Assembly (NCBI GenBank): GCA_900169235.1
Contig: FWCC01000006.1
Coordinates: forward strand, 180,205 to 244,204
Source of the DNA: Zarea fungicola
Lineage: Eukaryota > Ascomycota > Sordariomycetes > Hypocreales > Cordycipitaceae
Direction: 5' to 3'
Length of the DNA: 64,000 nt
Shown: positions 1-12,363 of the stretch, one piece after another
How the letters are laid out: every line of letters begins with the position of its first letter
Position numbering within the stretch: the first letter of the stretch is position 1
Position numbers and translations under genes: made by a program
The notes under the pieces: model-generated
The model's database searches: none
The model's input: the letters and a program-made list of their open reading frames with translations, nothing else
What the model was told of the DNA's origin: nothing

Positions 1-1854
1 ACTCAATCTCCGAAAGTCGGCGTTAAGCGACATGATGGATTTCCACCGTTGCCGGACTGATACCACGACGAGCGTATTTTCCGTTCCCTGCCAGAGTCAA
101 GATGCCACTTCGAATTCACCCTCATCACTTCTTGTTACGGACCAGTCACGCCTCCAACACCGGCCACATGGGCGGCGCAGCTCCGGCGACGGGGTTGTTC
201 CAGATGCCAAAGTTGGCTGCCCGTTTATCGCATTGCTGCGACGCGCGCAAATGGCGCAAAGAAATGCCGACAAACGACAGAGTGCCTTGGTGTACAGGAC
301 GTGAAAGAGACTTCTTACAGCCTCCGAGCTTGAGGTTTTCGTTGTCGCGGTGTTGAAATTTTGATTCAAAAGTTTGCCATTGGAAGAAATCACCACTGTT
401 GCCATCCATTTCATTGCCATCCATTTCTTGTCACGCTCAACTCGGGTCTGCAGGTTCATGACTAGCAGCAACTCCCCGCCACAGCTGATGTACCCTTGTT
501 GGTTGTCAGCGCTACTGAGAAACGGAGCAGCCAACCTCGTGTCGGGGCTTGAGTGGAGCACAGCCCGAGGGTATTCAGCGAGAGTTGATCGTCTTTTTCT
601 TGGAGGCAAGAGGCTCCTCTATTTCCATACTGGCTGGCTCTTGATTGCCTCAAAAGTATTGGCACGCTAGGTATTTTCCAGAATGGAGGCGCACGCGTTT
701 ATTTGTCCAATTGAGGCCGACGAGGTACTTTTCAATTATGAGACTTGATACATCTCAGAAACAACATGCCGGCTAGAGAATAATTGTTGTGTGATGAGCC
801 GCAAGCCTGTTGGTTCGTCTCCGCCTCTGCCTTTTACCCGAAGATGAGGATGATACGCCTCACCGTGGTGAAATAGTTCCATTTTCTGCCGTCATGAATG
901 CCGTTGTGGGGTTGAACAGACTTCAGTACGTTGCCTATTTGGCAACACCTTTTCCCAAAAAAGCTGCGTTCCAATCGCCAAACCCGGGGAGAAGCATAGA
1001 GTAATGGTTGGGTGGGGGTCTAGTATTTGTCAAACTTAGTGAAGCGGGCCGCCACGAGAGGTTGGGGTACGCCACTGCGGCAAGGATGGCGATGTATTGC
1101 TGACCTCTCCTTTGGCCCAGGAGTAACTAGCATACTGATCATCTAATCGGGCGGAACGCCGCGCAAGACCTTCTGGTATGGTCTTGGAGCACTAACTAGC
1201 CACTCTATGCACCATAACTAATGAATCGAGGTGGAAATGAAGACCTTGAATTGCTGCAGGAGAATGGGCTACCTCTCAGCTTTCCCTGTCTGACTACTGC
1301 TACTTTGGCTGTTAAAATTAGCACACTGGTGGAGCCAAATCCTGCGATTTGTCTCCAATTTCCAGTTTCGGATAGTTTGAACAAGCCGACCTCCGCAGCA
1401 ATTATTCCCACCCAGCAGTATTATCATCTATGGGCAGATAGACCGGTCAATTTTGGACGCCGATGTGGACCAAAACAGGACTTGGACCGTTACATCCACC
1501 GCCAGGGGATTCAAAATTGAATAGATTTGATTGGCACAGATAGAACTTGAGGCGCAGACCTGGTTCGACGCCGGTTCTGGCAATGTAAATTTGTAAGCGA
1601 GTTGTAGGCTCCTTTCTTTTGCTGGTCTGGACCCGAACACGGGTTGAACTGCAGAGTCTGGGGAACGGTAAGAGTCCCGCACGACATATCAGTACCCAGT
1701 ATTAATGCGAAACTCCTCCGATGCAATAGCTCCAGTTGATATAAGAACTGCCCAAGAGCCCGGAGCAGCCTTTTGTGTTTGGAACTCGTAGCCTTGCAAA
1801 AAAAGTCAATTGTTTGCTCAAGTTATTCTCTGACCCTCCCACACAATCGACAAG
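1..1854. other. Gene-free left flank and promoter of the cupredoxin gene
   Basis: No reading frame here resembles a known family. The longest (97-609, minus) has no recognisable domain, no conserved motif and no plausible splicing partner. The last 50 bases before 1855 are a pyrimidine-rich leader. A tRNA B-box-like GGTTCGA near 1562 lacks a matching A box and cloverleaf. A gene ending left of the window cannot be excluded. Confidence 0.5.
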
Positions 1855-2627
1855 ATGCGCTTCGTACTCGAAAGTCTCCTGCTGCAAGGCTTGCTCGCCG
1901 CTGCCGCCTCACCCGCTCTCCAGGTTGTGACGGTTGGCAAGGACGGCTCGATTGTGTACAGCCCCGAGACGATTACCGCCCCTGTCGGATCGCAGGTCGA
2001 GTTCCAGTTCTACGGCCCTGCCCATTCCGTCGTGCAGTCCTCCTTTGACGAGCCCTGCAAGGCCATCAACAACGGCACCGGATTCTTTGCTGGAATGAGG
2101 ACCACAGGCGATGGCCCCAACGTAAGTTTTGACCGGCCTGGGAGGGGCTCACTTAGTTAAGTCGAAAAATTTCTAACAGAATCTGTCTAGCCCACTACTT
2201 TCACCCTCACCGTAAACAATACCGACCCGATCTGGTTCTTCTGCGCCTTCCCTGGCCACTGCGCCGGCGGCATGGCCGGTGTCATTAACCAAGCGTGAGT
2301 TTTGCCGTTCCGTCCTCGGCGCGTTTTTAAAGAGGCTGACACATACGCTGAGATAGTCCCGGCGCAAAGACTTTGGCCGCATACAAGGCCGCCGCTGCCA
2401 ACACGAAGAACGTCACGACGCCTGCGCAGCCACAGGGTGGTCTCCTTGGTCCCTTTGTTGCCCCCAGCGGTAACGCCACCAGCACGAGCGCAACCAGTCC
2501 CTCTTCAACTGCCAAGTCCAGTGGTACGGCAACTCCCAGCAAGGCTCCCTCGGCCGGAGATCGCGTCAGCGTTGGTGTTACTTTTGTCCTCGGTGCCGCG
2601 GCCGCCGTCGCTGGATTCATGGCATAA
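1855..2627 (+). CDS. Secreted, GPI-anchored cupredoxin-like (extracellular serine-rich) protein
   Basis: Three exons are inferred: 1855-2121, 2191-2294 and 2357-2627 (213 aa). Introns are GTAAGT..CTAG and GTGAGT..ATAG, and the frame is kept across both. Residues 1-22 form a signal peptide. A compact beta-rich cupredoxin domain follows, with a possible copper set His57, Cys107, His112 and Met117 in the CAFPGHCAGGM segment. A Ser/Thr/Pro-rich linker (about 145-195) leads to a short hydrophobic C terminus typical of a GPI-attachment signal. Fungal proteins of this build sit on the plasma membrane or wall; their role is poorly known, and copper binding here is inferred from residues only. The ATG at 1855 starts the signal peptide directly. 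The frame stops inside each intron, so splicing is required. Confidence 0.85.
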
Positions 2628-2801
2628 GCGGCGACAGGAAAAAAGTATTTTTTGTACAGGAAGAATTTTTGTACAGCAAGTATTTTTGTATAGGATATAG
2701 TATAAATTAATTGCTAATGGTACTTTTATACAACCGTATTTTCCTTCTTTCGTTGTTATGGCCCATCATTCAACGGCCAACACACATGCAGCTACGAGAA
2801 G

Positions 2802-5528
2802 CTACGAGTATTGGTGATCATCTCGCATCGCTATGAGTACTTTGACAAAACTATCGGCAATTCCCCAAACCACTCGACGCTTTAGCAGCTCAATAGTCAG
2901 GTCCAGAATTTGCCGACGTCCCGTGCCGCAACACACGGAGTCAGTGCCTTGTAAATGGATCCTGTGAGCTTCTCCCTCTCGGATCCACATCTTCAACTTG
3001 ACCACTGCAGCTTCATCATCATTGCCGCTGGCGAGATGATCAAGCGCCACGGTAATAGACCGGCTTGACGGCTCGTGTTCTGATAGCAGCTTCGCCAAGT
3101 AGAACAGAACGGCTCCTGCGTAGAAAACGATGAACGACTCGTCGGGGGAGTTGCTCGGATACTTCCTCGCTATGGCGAGGATTTGCGCGCTGTGGTAGCT
3201 CGCCTTCCTCACCTCTTCCGGCTTCTGGGCCGCCCATAGATTCAAGTTGCGCTGCGCGGCAGCGGCTGTGTTGCCATACCGCAAGAGTGGGAAGAGCCAG
3301 TTCATAAGGTTGCCCGTGCCGTAAAGGTGAGAAATGTGAATGACTTGCTGAGAATGCATGGCTCGTGCCATTTCTTCAGTTGTTAGACTGTTAAGGAGCT
3401 TGTTGGGTATCTTTATAAAAAGGTCCAGTGCACGCAAAACTGGAGGAGCGAGGAGATCCGGTCCAACACGCACGAAATCCAAGATTGGCGAAGCCCTCAT
3501 GTCTTTAAGAGACCACAACATTCGACTGAGTGTCAGAATAATGGTGTATCGATGGTCTTCGTCCTTGAGGTTGTCCTTCGGCTCGCAAGCAGTATCAAGG
3601 CATGTCTGTAGGATTGCTGCCAGGTTGGGAGACTTTGGGTTTAAAGAAGGCGAGGGTAGCATTGAAAACCAGCAATGTGAAGACTCGGCGGTCCATAATT
3701 GTAGTGTACAAGGCAGATCCAGGATCATATCTCCGACAGTGAGAAAAGGTCGACTGTTGTGCAGATGCGCGACCGAAGCATCATATTTCTAAAGCAAAAA
3801 CCTATTAGTGGGTTTTTCTCACGCGATGTGTTAGGCTGGTAAATATTACATAAATTGCCCAGCCCAGACGGTTTCTTTGTTCTTGTTGAATCCATCTATT
3901 CCATCGTTCTTCAAGAGTCATGTCGGAATGCATTACAGGGCTCAACTTTGGGTGAGGGTGAAAAAGACCAATACACTTTGCCTGATGTATCAAATTGTTG
4001 CGAAAAGATTCACTGAGCTCAAAAAGTCGCTTATTACCACTGCAATAACCATGAATTCCCTGTAGCAGCTGCGTCATAAGGTATACCTCGGTTCTCACAT
4101 AGCGCCGGTCATATTCGGCCTTGGTGATATATACAGTCAGCTGAGGTAAACAGTGCGGTTGTGAGGTAGCCTACCTACCAGAAAAAGAAGCAAGCGCCGA
4201 TTGAGTTCGGACAATGTATCTGAAAACGCTCTGCATTCCGAGAATTGAGTGTAGAGAGCCCCAATACTGGCAATGACGAGGGTAAGGGCTGGGTCCTTGT
4301 TGGGGTCAAAGGTAGGTTGATGGATCAGAGGCCAGAACTAGTACAATATTAATGAGATTCATAAAAAAAAGAATTCAAAGGATTTCCAAGTGATACCTTA
4401 TGAAAGTGGGCAAAATAATTGTCGATGCAGAGTTCAAACTTTTCCTTGGAAGGGAAGTTCTTCAACTCAACAGCATGCCAGGGGCTGCGCTGGTTTGGCA
4501 CTCGGAGAAATTGTGCTAATTGATCTATGGTTGATGACTGCAGATTCCACTGCGAGAAGAATGAGGCAAGAGGAGCTGCATTAGCACCCATGCTTGCCCC
4601 AAGAACGGGCAGATCCAAAGGCGGCCGTAGATATTCTGCATGCCATTCCATTGGCCATGGATCCTCAGGGCTGCAGCTACTTTCAGGTTGTACAGTTATT
4701 TCAAGGTTGAGATTGCTTGCCTCTCTGCTCGAGGCTTCATCCATGATATTTTGGATGTCTGGCTTAGGTTGACGACACTGAGATTGAGGCCACCCCAGCG
4801 AAGGGCTCAGTTGATCCAGATTTTCAGACTCGAGCGCATCGGCTGATACGCTGTCAAATAGCCAATCAAGGTTTGTGTTCAAGTCCGTACCACCGAGCAA
4901 ATACTGAGAATCTATGGGGAATTCGCTGGAGAGGTCTACAGTCGTCATCGAGGAAGTATTTCTAATGGTGCTCGTAGGCGAGTCATTGGCGTTGCACATC
5001 GGGTCAGCAAAGTCAAAACCTAAAATATCTCTACCCCGAGGTGGTTCGTTATGTAGTAATTCATGGTTCGGCTGTGCGTTTCGCCCTGGCTGACGCGAAG
5101 TCAGGGTATAAGGTCTTTCTGTCGTGACACTGCTCAGAACGGTATTCTGGGCTCCGCTGTTGGAACTATAAATGCAGTCAATCTGCCTTCGAGAACAGGA
5201 AGCGCAGGCTGGTTGCTCGCCGGTACATTTAATCTTTGAACTTTGAGACATTAGACGCTGACATATCTCATTCAAGCAGGACATCTTACGTGAAACACGA
5301 TATGCACGCCGTTCTCGTGCGTCTTTTCTGGCTGCGATTTTCATCATGTACACGCATGTGGCGAAGCAAACTGTCACTGCGAAAACAGGTCAGGCATGTG
5401 TCTTTGGGTTGTCTGAGAGCGGCCTGGCACACTTACGAACGACAGAAGGATCGGTGGCATTTGGAGCACGCACGACCATTAGTATTTCGGCGCGCCTGTA
5501 TGAGAGTTTCCGACAGCGTGGAGTCCAT
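2802..5528 (-). CDS. Fungal transcription factor with tandem C2H2 and Zn2Cys6 zinc fingers
   Basis: Six exons on the minus strand: 5528-5437, 5376-5290, 5240-4397, 4337-4179, 4140-3850 and 3788-2802, giving 819 aa in one frame. Residues 21-41 form a C2H2 finger (C21, C24, H37, H41). A Zn2Cys6 binuclear cluster follows at once (C55, C58, C65, C72, C75, C82). The middle region around 280-480 carries the fungal_trans signature (FWPLIHQPTFDP and GWAIYKYDAS, the latter joined across an intron). The first intron splits the C2H2 finger and the second splits the Zn2Cys6 cluster, which supports the model. This dual-finger type is known from fungal regulators, often of secondary or catabolic genes. It is divergent from the hydrolase at 6760 and may regulate that gene and its neighbours (inference). 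The start ATG at 5528 is the closest one before the finger; upstream in-frame ATGs exist. Confidence 0.88.
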
Positions 5529-6759
5529 GATTTGTAGTGATGCTTTTGCAGTGACTGGAGAAGCAGAAGGTCTTTTGTAATGCCATCGGCTGCTGCAGAA
5601 AGTCGCCGCAGTCACAAATTTCCCTCGAGCCATGGTCATGCGCGGCAGGACATAATATGGGCAGCTTTGAATGGAGAGCTCACTCTGCATTGTAGAGTAG
5701 CATCGCCCCTCTTGGACTGGGGGTGCAATGCGACAGTGACGCATTTATGCAGGATGATCGCAGGGTATCCGACAGTTCTGGTTTTAGGCACCACAGGATC
5801 AGCATTCCTAGTCTCAAAAGCTGGTGCACTCATACCAGCAATAATAATATCTCATCTTATATGAAACCTTTCTATATAGATATATAGATACTGTTGCTCA
5901 AGAAATATGATAGATCCCAAATAGTTATCGGACAAAAGCAAATGTAGCTCTCTAGGCCAAGGATATTGAAATTGCAAATATTGTAAAGCTAAGGAAGAAT
6001 AAACGGCCGAGAGGAGAGCGCAGCGAAGCACTTGATCTTGTTGCATCCAATCTCCCTGATTGGTTTGTCTTTGTTGGGGTCATGGCGAAGGTGCTGACCG
6101 AGCCCCATTCGAGCACAGCTTCGAGCGTACAAATAAAACTGAAGCAGGTCTTAAAGCTTGCAATAATGGAAATAGCTGCAGTTGAGTGTATAACTACTCC
6201 AAGTCAGTCATAATCTTTATCAAGCTTTTGAGCTATTTGCTACAAGATCACATGGTATTAATGTCGTATTTGCTCTTTGTATTTTCAAAGCTGGGACCCT
6301 GTAATCACTTCATGCGGCCACCACTGAAAGCCGGGGTACCCGGACACGAGATATTGCCGAAACACCGTGAAGACCGACCACCACAGAGCAGGGCCGATGA
6401 CAAGCGTCGCTCAACCATCATAGCTCCCCACCCAACATCCCGGCTGCCTTCCACAAAGTAGAATGTGTCGCTCGTCGAACAAACAGACAAGCAGTACACG
6501 AAAACCACCTCCCAACGCCGAGATGCGCGCAGCGATGCCATGAGTCTAGTCCGTATCGTTCGGCCATAACCCACCAATGTATATGGATAGCTTCAATGGG
6601 TTCATGATTGCATAAAAGGGGTTGTGATCTCGGAGGTAATGCAGAGAGATGTGCCGACTCATACATTGTTCTTGAGGGTCTGAGAGCCTTGACAGTACAA
6701 TAACGAGTAAAGCTGGTTCAATCACTGTTAGATTGGCATAAAAGTTCCCGTCCGATACC
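5529..6759. promoter_or_regulatory. Divergent intergenic region between transcription factor and hydrolase
   Basis: About 1.2 kb between two divergently transcribed genes, so it must hold both promoters. It contains an AT-rich stretch near 5840-6000 with a short TATATAGATATATAGATA repeat (5873-5890). No coding frame is supported. I could not identify a specific operator; everted or inverted CGG pairs would be the expected Zn2Cys6 targets. Confidence 0.5.
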
Positions 6760-7897
6760 ATGCTTGTCCTTGTAGTCTCGCGAGGCCTCACCTACAACTA
6801 CCAACACCATCCGCCTACTCAGCCTGGTGCCGATTACGTCCTTTTCCTTCACGGCTGGCCTTCTGCTGCCAATGATTGGCATAATCAGGTCGATCACTTC
6901 CGCAAGCTGGGGTGGGGAGTTATTGCACCAGATTTGCTTGGATCGGGCCGCACCACTCGTCCCAGTGAAGTTGACAAGTATGTCCTGAGAGACATTGCGC
7001 AAGACGTGCTAGACATTCTTGATCACGAAAAGATATCCGCGGTCCACGCTGTCGGTCACGACTGGGGCTCAATTTTACTGTCACGACTCGCGACTTTTCA
7101 TCCAGAAAGAACCATCAAGCTATGCTTTATTGCAGTTGGCCATCGCCCACCGGGTAGTCCTTTTGATCTCGACGCAGTGAACGAAATGACACGGGAGAAA
7201 GTTGGCGCCGCATTATTCGGATACCAATACTTCTTTATGCGAAATGAACGAGCTCAAGATATTCTGAATGAGCATGTAAGTGGTTGTGCCGTATTCGGAG
7301 CAGTTGATATCCAATTTTATAACTTTTTCGTTTTGCAGAAAGATTCATTCATGTCTTTGATGTTCGGAAAGGACCCCTCGTCGTGGAAGCATCACTTTGC
7401 GCCACGAGATGCTCTCCAGAAATTTCTTGAGTCGGATCAGCGAGATGAATTGGCATCCTATCTCACGAAAGTGGTACGTGCAAAATCCAGACGTAAAACT
7501 GTCTGAAGACTGTATTGACTTTTAGCTCAGGACTATCAAAATTTCAAGGAAAACACATCTGGCGAGCTCGGTGGAATTCCAAGCTTGGGCTGGTACAAGG
7601 CCAACGATCTAAATTTGAACTACGAGGCAGAGAAAGGTACATGATTCCTCGAGAAGCAGATTGCCCTGAGTGTAGCTGACAAGCCCAGATCTTAATGACG
7701 AGCAAAAGACATTGCAGCAGCCAACGCTTTTGATCAATTGCTCAAAAGATGAGGTTGCAATTCCCATCTTGCAAACGATGTCAACGAAGCAGTTCATCTC
7801 TAATCTGAAGATAAAAGAGCTGAACACGTCCCACTGGGCATACCTCGAGGAATCTGGCGCTGTTAATGAGGCATTAGAACAGTTCTTCAGCAGCTAA
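6760..7897 (+). CDS. Epoxide-hydrolase-like alpha/beta hydrolase
   Basis: Four exons: 6760-7275, 7339-7473, 7531-7636 and 7689-7897 (321 aa). The alpha/beta-hydrolase fold is clear: oxyanion-hole HGWP at 31-34, nucleophile elbow GHDWGS with Asp101, a candidate acid Asp273, and His301 in NTSHW. An Asp nucleophile in HDWG is typical of epoxide hydrolases and haloalkane-dehalogenase relatives rather than serine esterases. The first intron (7276-7338, GTAAGT..TTGCAG) is a multiple of three with no stop, so it could be mistaken for coding. The N terminus before SRGLTY is short for the family, so an extra upstream exon is possible. Substrate is unknown. It lies 686 bp upstream of a P450 on the same strand, a pairing that would fit epoxidation followed by hydrolysis (inference). 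Confidence 0.85.
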
Positions 7898-8583
7898 GAC
7901 CTCTCACGGTCAGTACTGGTGCCAATGACCTGGGAGACATAGATGCCTTAAAATTAGTGAATCAAATTTTATTAGTCTTAAAATTAATAGACGTCGCTAT
8001 ACTTCCATAGTACTAATAGCAATGCTCAAAGTGAAGTTCACCAGAACGTGAGGCGCAAGACTGTGCATACGGGCTGCTGTAGAGTATATTGTTTCACGTA
8101 TTTTCTGCTCTATGGACTGTGATCATTTGTAAAACTGTAATCAATCCAGCGTCCTATGTATATCCGCGTGTTCATGCGTTAAAATCTACCGCAAGTGATG
8201 ATGGTGATGGTTACAAGTGACGAGAATCTCAGCCTTCTTGCATCAACATACTCACACGGGCTATGAAAGCAGCCAATGCTCTGCTCGCTGGGTGGTACTG
8301 TGACGGGCCGGTGCTAATAGATTCAGGTGCAGTAGTGAATAGCATTGATGTGGTCGGCCGAGATGGTGGTTCCTTTCGGCGTTCGGTGGTGGTGGTGGTG
8401 CTGTGGGTGGGACGGGTCAAAGTGTGTAGGAATTCGGAGCTGAGCTATTACACGGCAGTAAAAGTATTCAGGTGTAGCTATGTAAGTTTACGTCATGAAG
8501 ATGGATTAATAATTATAAAAGTCGTAGATATCGGTGCTTAATCTATCCACTCCAACAACTTGTTACCTTGTAATTTGATCAAT
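7898..8583. other. Intergenic region with P450 promoter
   Basis: No supported gene. It holds a short GGT-rich microsatellite near 8384-8402 and a TATAAAA element at 8514-8520, about 65 bp before the P450 start codon, which is a plausible core promoter. Confidence 0.5.
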
Positions 8584-10249
8584 ATGTTTGCCATCATTCT
8601 TGAACCAATCATCAATTCGCCAGCTTGGTGCTTGCTACTTATACTTGGCAGCGTCCTGATATTGCAAATATTTAAGAGCTTTCACTCGTATTATCTATTG
8701 CGACATATTCCCGGCCCTTTCTGGGCTCATTTCACGGGACTTTGGCTCTCCCTGCAGCTCTGGCGAGGAGGGGACTTTGCAGAAATCTGCGGCAAGCTCA
8801 CGGAGAAATATGGACCAGTCGTGCGGTTTGGGCCGAAAAACGTCGTCTTGGGCGATCCTTCAGTAATTCCCATCATATACAGTACGACTCACCCATGGCG
8901 AAAGGTATGTCTGGAAATAGAAACTACGCTCTTGAGAGCTAGGCACTAATTTGACTTTATTGAACTAATAGGGTGTGTCTTACGAGTCTGCCATGGTTGT
9001 TGTCAATGGCAAAGTAACAGACTCACTCGTCACAACACGAAACGAGGAGCAAATCACGGTGATAAAAAGGCACATTAGCGGTGCATTTACGGCTCGGGCA
9101 GTTTCCGATTATGAGCACCATGTTGACGATACGCTCAGATCCTTGATTGATAGGGTGGGCTCCAGAGGGCCTGTCGTGGACCTGAACAGATGGTTTACGC
9201 TCTATGCCTTTAAGACAATCTGCCAAATTGCCTTTAGCGATGGCGAATTCTCAGAGGAAGATCTAAAGGAAACGATTACCGCAACGATTGAGCGCTTCGA
9301 TCACTGGCAGTCTTGGTTCGTCCTCACTGGCTGGGAAAAGTTGCTGTATAAGAATCCACTCTGGCAGCAGAGCGTAGGCCCCTCGCTGCTCCCTGAGAGG
9401 ACTGTCGCAAGAGTCATGCAGAGAGAGGCGACAGGCGGGCCAGGTAAACACGACGATCTTCTGGACCGATACCTCGAGGCGAACCGAAAAGCCCCGGCGG
9501 ATATTCCAACGTCGACGGTGATTGGCCTTGTCATGTCCACGATCCACGCCGGTGCAGAGACCGTTGCCGCAACCATGGTCAACGCAATGCAGTTTTTGAT
9601 CAACTGCCCATCCGCATATTCTTTTTTGCTCAAGGAGCTGGAGGACGCAAACTTGGAGTCACCACCAACCTTCAAGTCGGTCAATCAGCTACCGTATCTC
9701 GAGGCCACGCTCAAGGAAACGATGCGCCTCAATTCGGTGATGCTGGTCCCTCTTGAGCGAGAAGTGCCGGCTGGGGGCGTCGAGCTTTTGGGTCATCACA
9801 TACCGGCCGGCGTTTCAGTCGGTGTCAGCGAAAGAGCCACGGCAAAATCGGAGGTCTGGGGTCCGGAACCCCTGCTCTTCAGACCAGAGCGCTGGTTAGA
9901 AGCTGACGATAAAGAGCGCGTCAAGATGGAGCGAGTTTTCAATGGCTTCGGACAAGGAAGGAGAATGTGTATCGGTAAACATATCGCATGGATGGAAATG
10001 AAAAAAGCTATTCCCGACCTTCTTCTCAACTACAAGGTAATGTGACTCGCCGGTTGGCTCCCAATCAGATGTTATCCATCTCTCATCTCTGATTGATTAC
10101 ATGGCTTTTTATGCATCCAGCTATACTGACCTTGCAATGGTCAGTTTGAATCGCTCGATCCACCAAAACCGGTCGAGTATCATAAGTCAATCATTGGAAT
10201 TCCTCAGCATCTTATGGTAAAGGTGACTGCTCGCCGGCAGGCCAATTAA
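8584..10249 (+). CDS. Cytochrome P450 monooxygenase
   Basis: Three exons: 8584-8904, 8972-10036 and 10145-10249 (496 aa). An N-terminal membrane anchor (about residues 5-30) is followed by the proline-rich hinge RHIPGPFW. The oxygen-binding I-helix shows AGAET at 300-304, the K-helix ExxR pair is Glu356/Arg359, and the haem loop FGQGRRMCIG places the thiolate ligand at Cys440. The protein should be ER-anchored and depend on the usual NADPH P450 reductase. It resembles the pisatin-demethylase-like fungal P450s in general layout, but the subfamily and substrate cannot be set by eye. The last exon is short and uses GTAATG..GTCAG. The chosen ATG at 8584 precedes the anchor directly. Confidence 0.93.
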
Positions 10250-10796
10250 GAACCCGGTACGTCGTATTTATGCAATCTACCAGAGTCCCGAAGACTCATA
10301 GCATGCAGGCCCTTTGTCTGCCGCCAATGGCAAGATTTGCTTTGGAGTTGGGTTTTCTTTTCTTTTCTTCTAAGCAACCAAGTGGCGGATCAGCGCAGCA
10401 CCGGAACGGACGAGTAGAGAATGGAGAAAGCGGTGACGAGACAGAATGTATCTAGAGGGCTATGGTGTTGGTGACGAGACAGAATGTATCTAGAGGGCTA
10501 TGGTGTTGGTGACGAGCCGCCCAATCAGATGTTCGCGGGCCGGTAGTGCCCATTATTCTCGGTCAAAATAGGAACGAATAGTAGAGTATTCTGTCAGTTG
10601 ACTTTAAAAGGTTGACTATTCGCAGTCTACGTGGTCTGTAAAGCCGGCTCTCGGAACAAACTCCGCCCCCGCATCCTGATCTCACATAAAGTTGGGGGCA
10701 CCTCGGCATCCCTTTGCCTCCGTCGCCTGTACACCATCCCATCAAAACATCATCAAACTTTCAAAGAAATTAGACGAGAATTAAATATTAGTAAAA
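10250..10796. other. Intergenic region, thiolase promoter
   Basis: No gene. Contains a 38-bp tandem repeat (listed separately). Immediately after it, at about 10518, lies CCCAATCAGATGTT, identical to a segment near 10059 inside the last P450 intron. Both contain CCAAT, the core of fungal CCAAT-binding-complex sites. Confidence 0.5.
10432..10516. repeat. 38-bp tandem direct repeat
   Basis: The unit starting GGTGACGAGACAGAATG occurs at 10432 and again at 10470 with no visible difference. A third partial copy (GGTGACGAG) begins at 10508. The period is 38 bp. It lies about 280-365 bp upstream of the thiolase ATG. Confidence 0.9.
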
Positions 10797-12262
10797 ATGG
10801 ACACACGAGAAAAAATCCCAGCGTATGTCCTCGGCGTCGGTCTCACCGAATTCATCAAGCCCCGCGGCCTCCGCGACTACCCGGAGCTGGGATACGAGGC
10901 TGGCATCAAGGCCATGCTGGACGCGCAAATCAACTACGACGACGTCCAGACAGGCATCGCTTGCTTCAACTTTGGTGACTCCACCTGTGGCCAGCGTGTT
11001 TTTTATCAGTTTGGCATGACGTCCATCCCCATCCTCAACACGGGCAACGCCTGCGCGACAGGCTCCGCGGGATTGTACCTCGCGCGGACCATGGTGCAGA
11101 GCGGCGCGCTGGACTGCGTATTGGTCATTGGGTTTGAAAAGATGGCACCAGGGCAGATCAAGAATGTGTGGGATGACAGGGCAAGGGCGACGGAGCTCAG
11201 CCGGCAGATGATGGAGGACATGCACGGCACCGCGCCGGGACCGCCGAATGCGCAGTACTTTGGAAACGCAGGGCGCGAGTACATGGAAAAGTGTGTGTTC
11301 CTTTAATTTTCTCTTCTTTGTCCCCTCTTTTCATATTTGCTAATCCTGATATTGTATTTAGATACGGCGCCAAGGCAGAAGACTTTGCCGAAATTGCCCG
11401 CGTCAGCCATGAGCACTCTCAACGCAACCCATACGCCCAGTTCCGCAAGGAATACACCCTCAACGAGGTCCTTGACTCGACCATGATCTACCCGCCACTG
11501 ACCAAGCTCCAATGCAGCCCCACGAGCGACGGAGCAGGTGCCGCCGTCGTCGTCTCCCAGAGGTTCCTCGATGCCCGCCCGCACCTGCGTAGTCAAGCAG
11601 TGCTCATGGCTGGTCAGCAGCTGACGACAGACTCGACGAGTTTGTACTCGCGCAGCTCCATCCAGCTCATTGGCTACGACATGACGCAGCGCGCCGTCAA
11701 GGGGGCCCTGGAAGAGGCCAAGACGTCGCTGAGCGAGATTAAAGTCTGTGAGCTGCACGACTGCTTCTCGGCCAATGAGCTCATCTTGCTCGAGAGCATT
11801 GGCTTCAGCAGCGTGGGCAAAGCGCACGAGATGGTGCGCAGCGGCGACATTACCTACGGCGGCAGGGTTGTCGTCAATCCGTCTGGTGGGCTGATCTCCA
11901 AGGGCCATCCTTTGGGGGCGACGGGTCTTGCGCAGTGCGCAGAGCTCGTGTGGCAGCTCAGAGGCTGGGCGAACAATCGTCTCGTCAAGGGTATCGATGT
12001 CGCGTTGCAGCACAATCTCGGTCTTGGTGGAGCGACCGTTGTGACCATTTACAAGCGCGCAGACGGCAAGAAGAACGCGCAGGTCAGCGACAAGGATATT
12101 GTAAAGGGCAGCTGGCTTGGGTACAATGCGGCGGTCGAGGCTCGTGGATTCAGAGAGGCAGATGCAGCCAAGGTGAGGAGCCGCACGGCGCGGAGCGAGG
12201 TTGCCCTCTCCGACACGCAGAAGAGAATTGAAGCCCGTCTAGAGACATCCTCAAAGCTTTGA
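10797..12262 (+). CDS. Peroxisomal SCP2-type thiolase (3-ketoacyl-CoA thiolase-like)
   Basis: Two exons, 10797-11290 and 11362-12262 (464 aa), joined through a 71-nt intron GTGTGT..TTTAG. The nucleophilic Cys86 lies in NTGNACATGSAGL. The SCP-x subfamily signature HDCF and the C-terminal GHPLGATG loop are both present. There is no SCP2 sterol-carrier domain after the thiolase, so it is the thiolase-only form. The protein ends in Ser-Lys-Leu, a textbook PTS1 signal, so a peroxisomal matrix location is expected. The reaction would be thiolytic cleavage (or its reverse) of a 3-oxoacyl-CoA. It is convergent with a TesB-type thioesterase 101 bp away. An AATAAA at 12306-12311 may be its poly(A) signal. 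Substrate unknown; a bulky or branched acyl-CoA is typical of SCP-x enzymes. Confidence 0.92.
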
Positions 12263-12363
12263 TCAAGGTAAACTAGTTTAACCTAAATGTACTATTTTTC
12301 GCATGAATAAAAACGCAATTTCTATGCAAGATTCTACTCGTCTAATCATTTCCCCATCTAAAA

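Noticed and set aside
97..609. 170-residue minus-strand frame near the left edge
   Set aside because: No domain, no conserved motif and no splice partner; the many overlapping frames here suggest chance.
1540..1590. tRNA-like B box
   Set aside because: GGTTCGA alone; no A box or foldable acceptor stem around it.
7276..7338. Coding extension inside the hydrolase
   Set aside because: Open in frame, but it has a perfect GTAAGT donor and TTTTGCAG acceptor and breaks the family sequence, so it is an intron.
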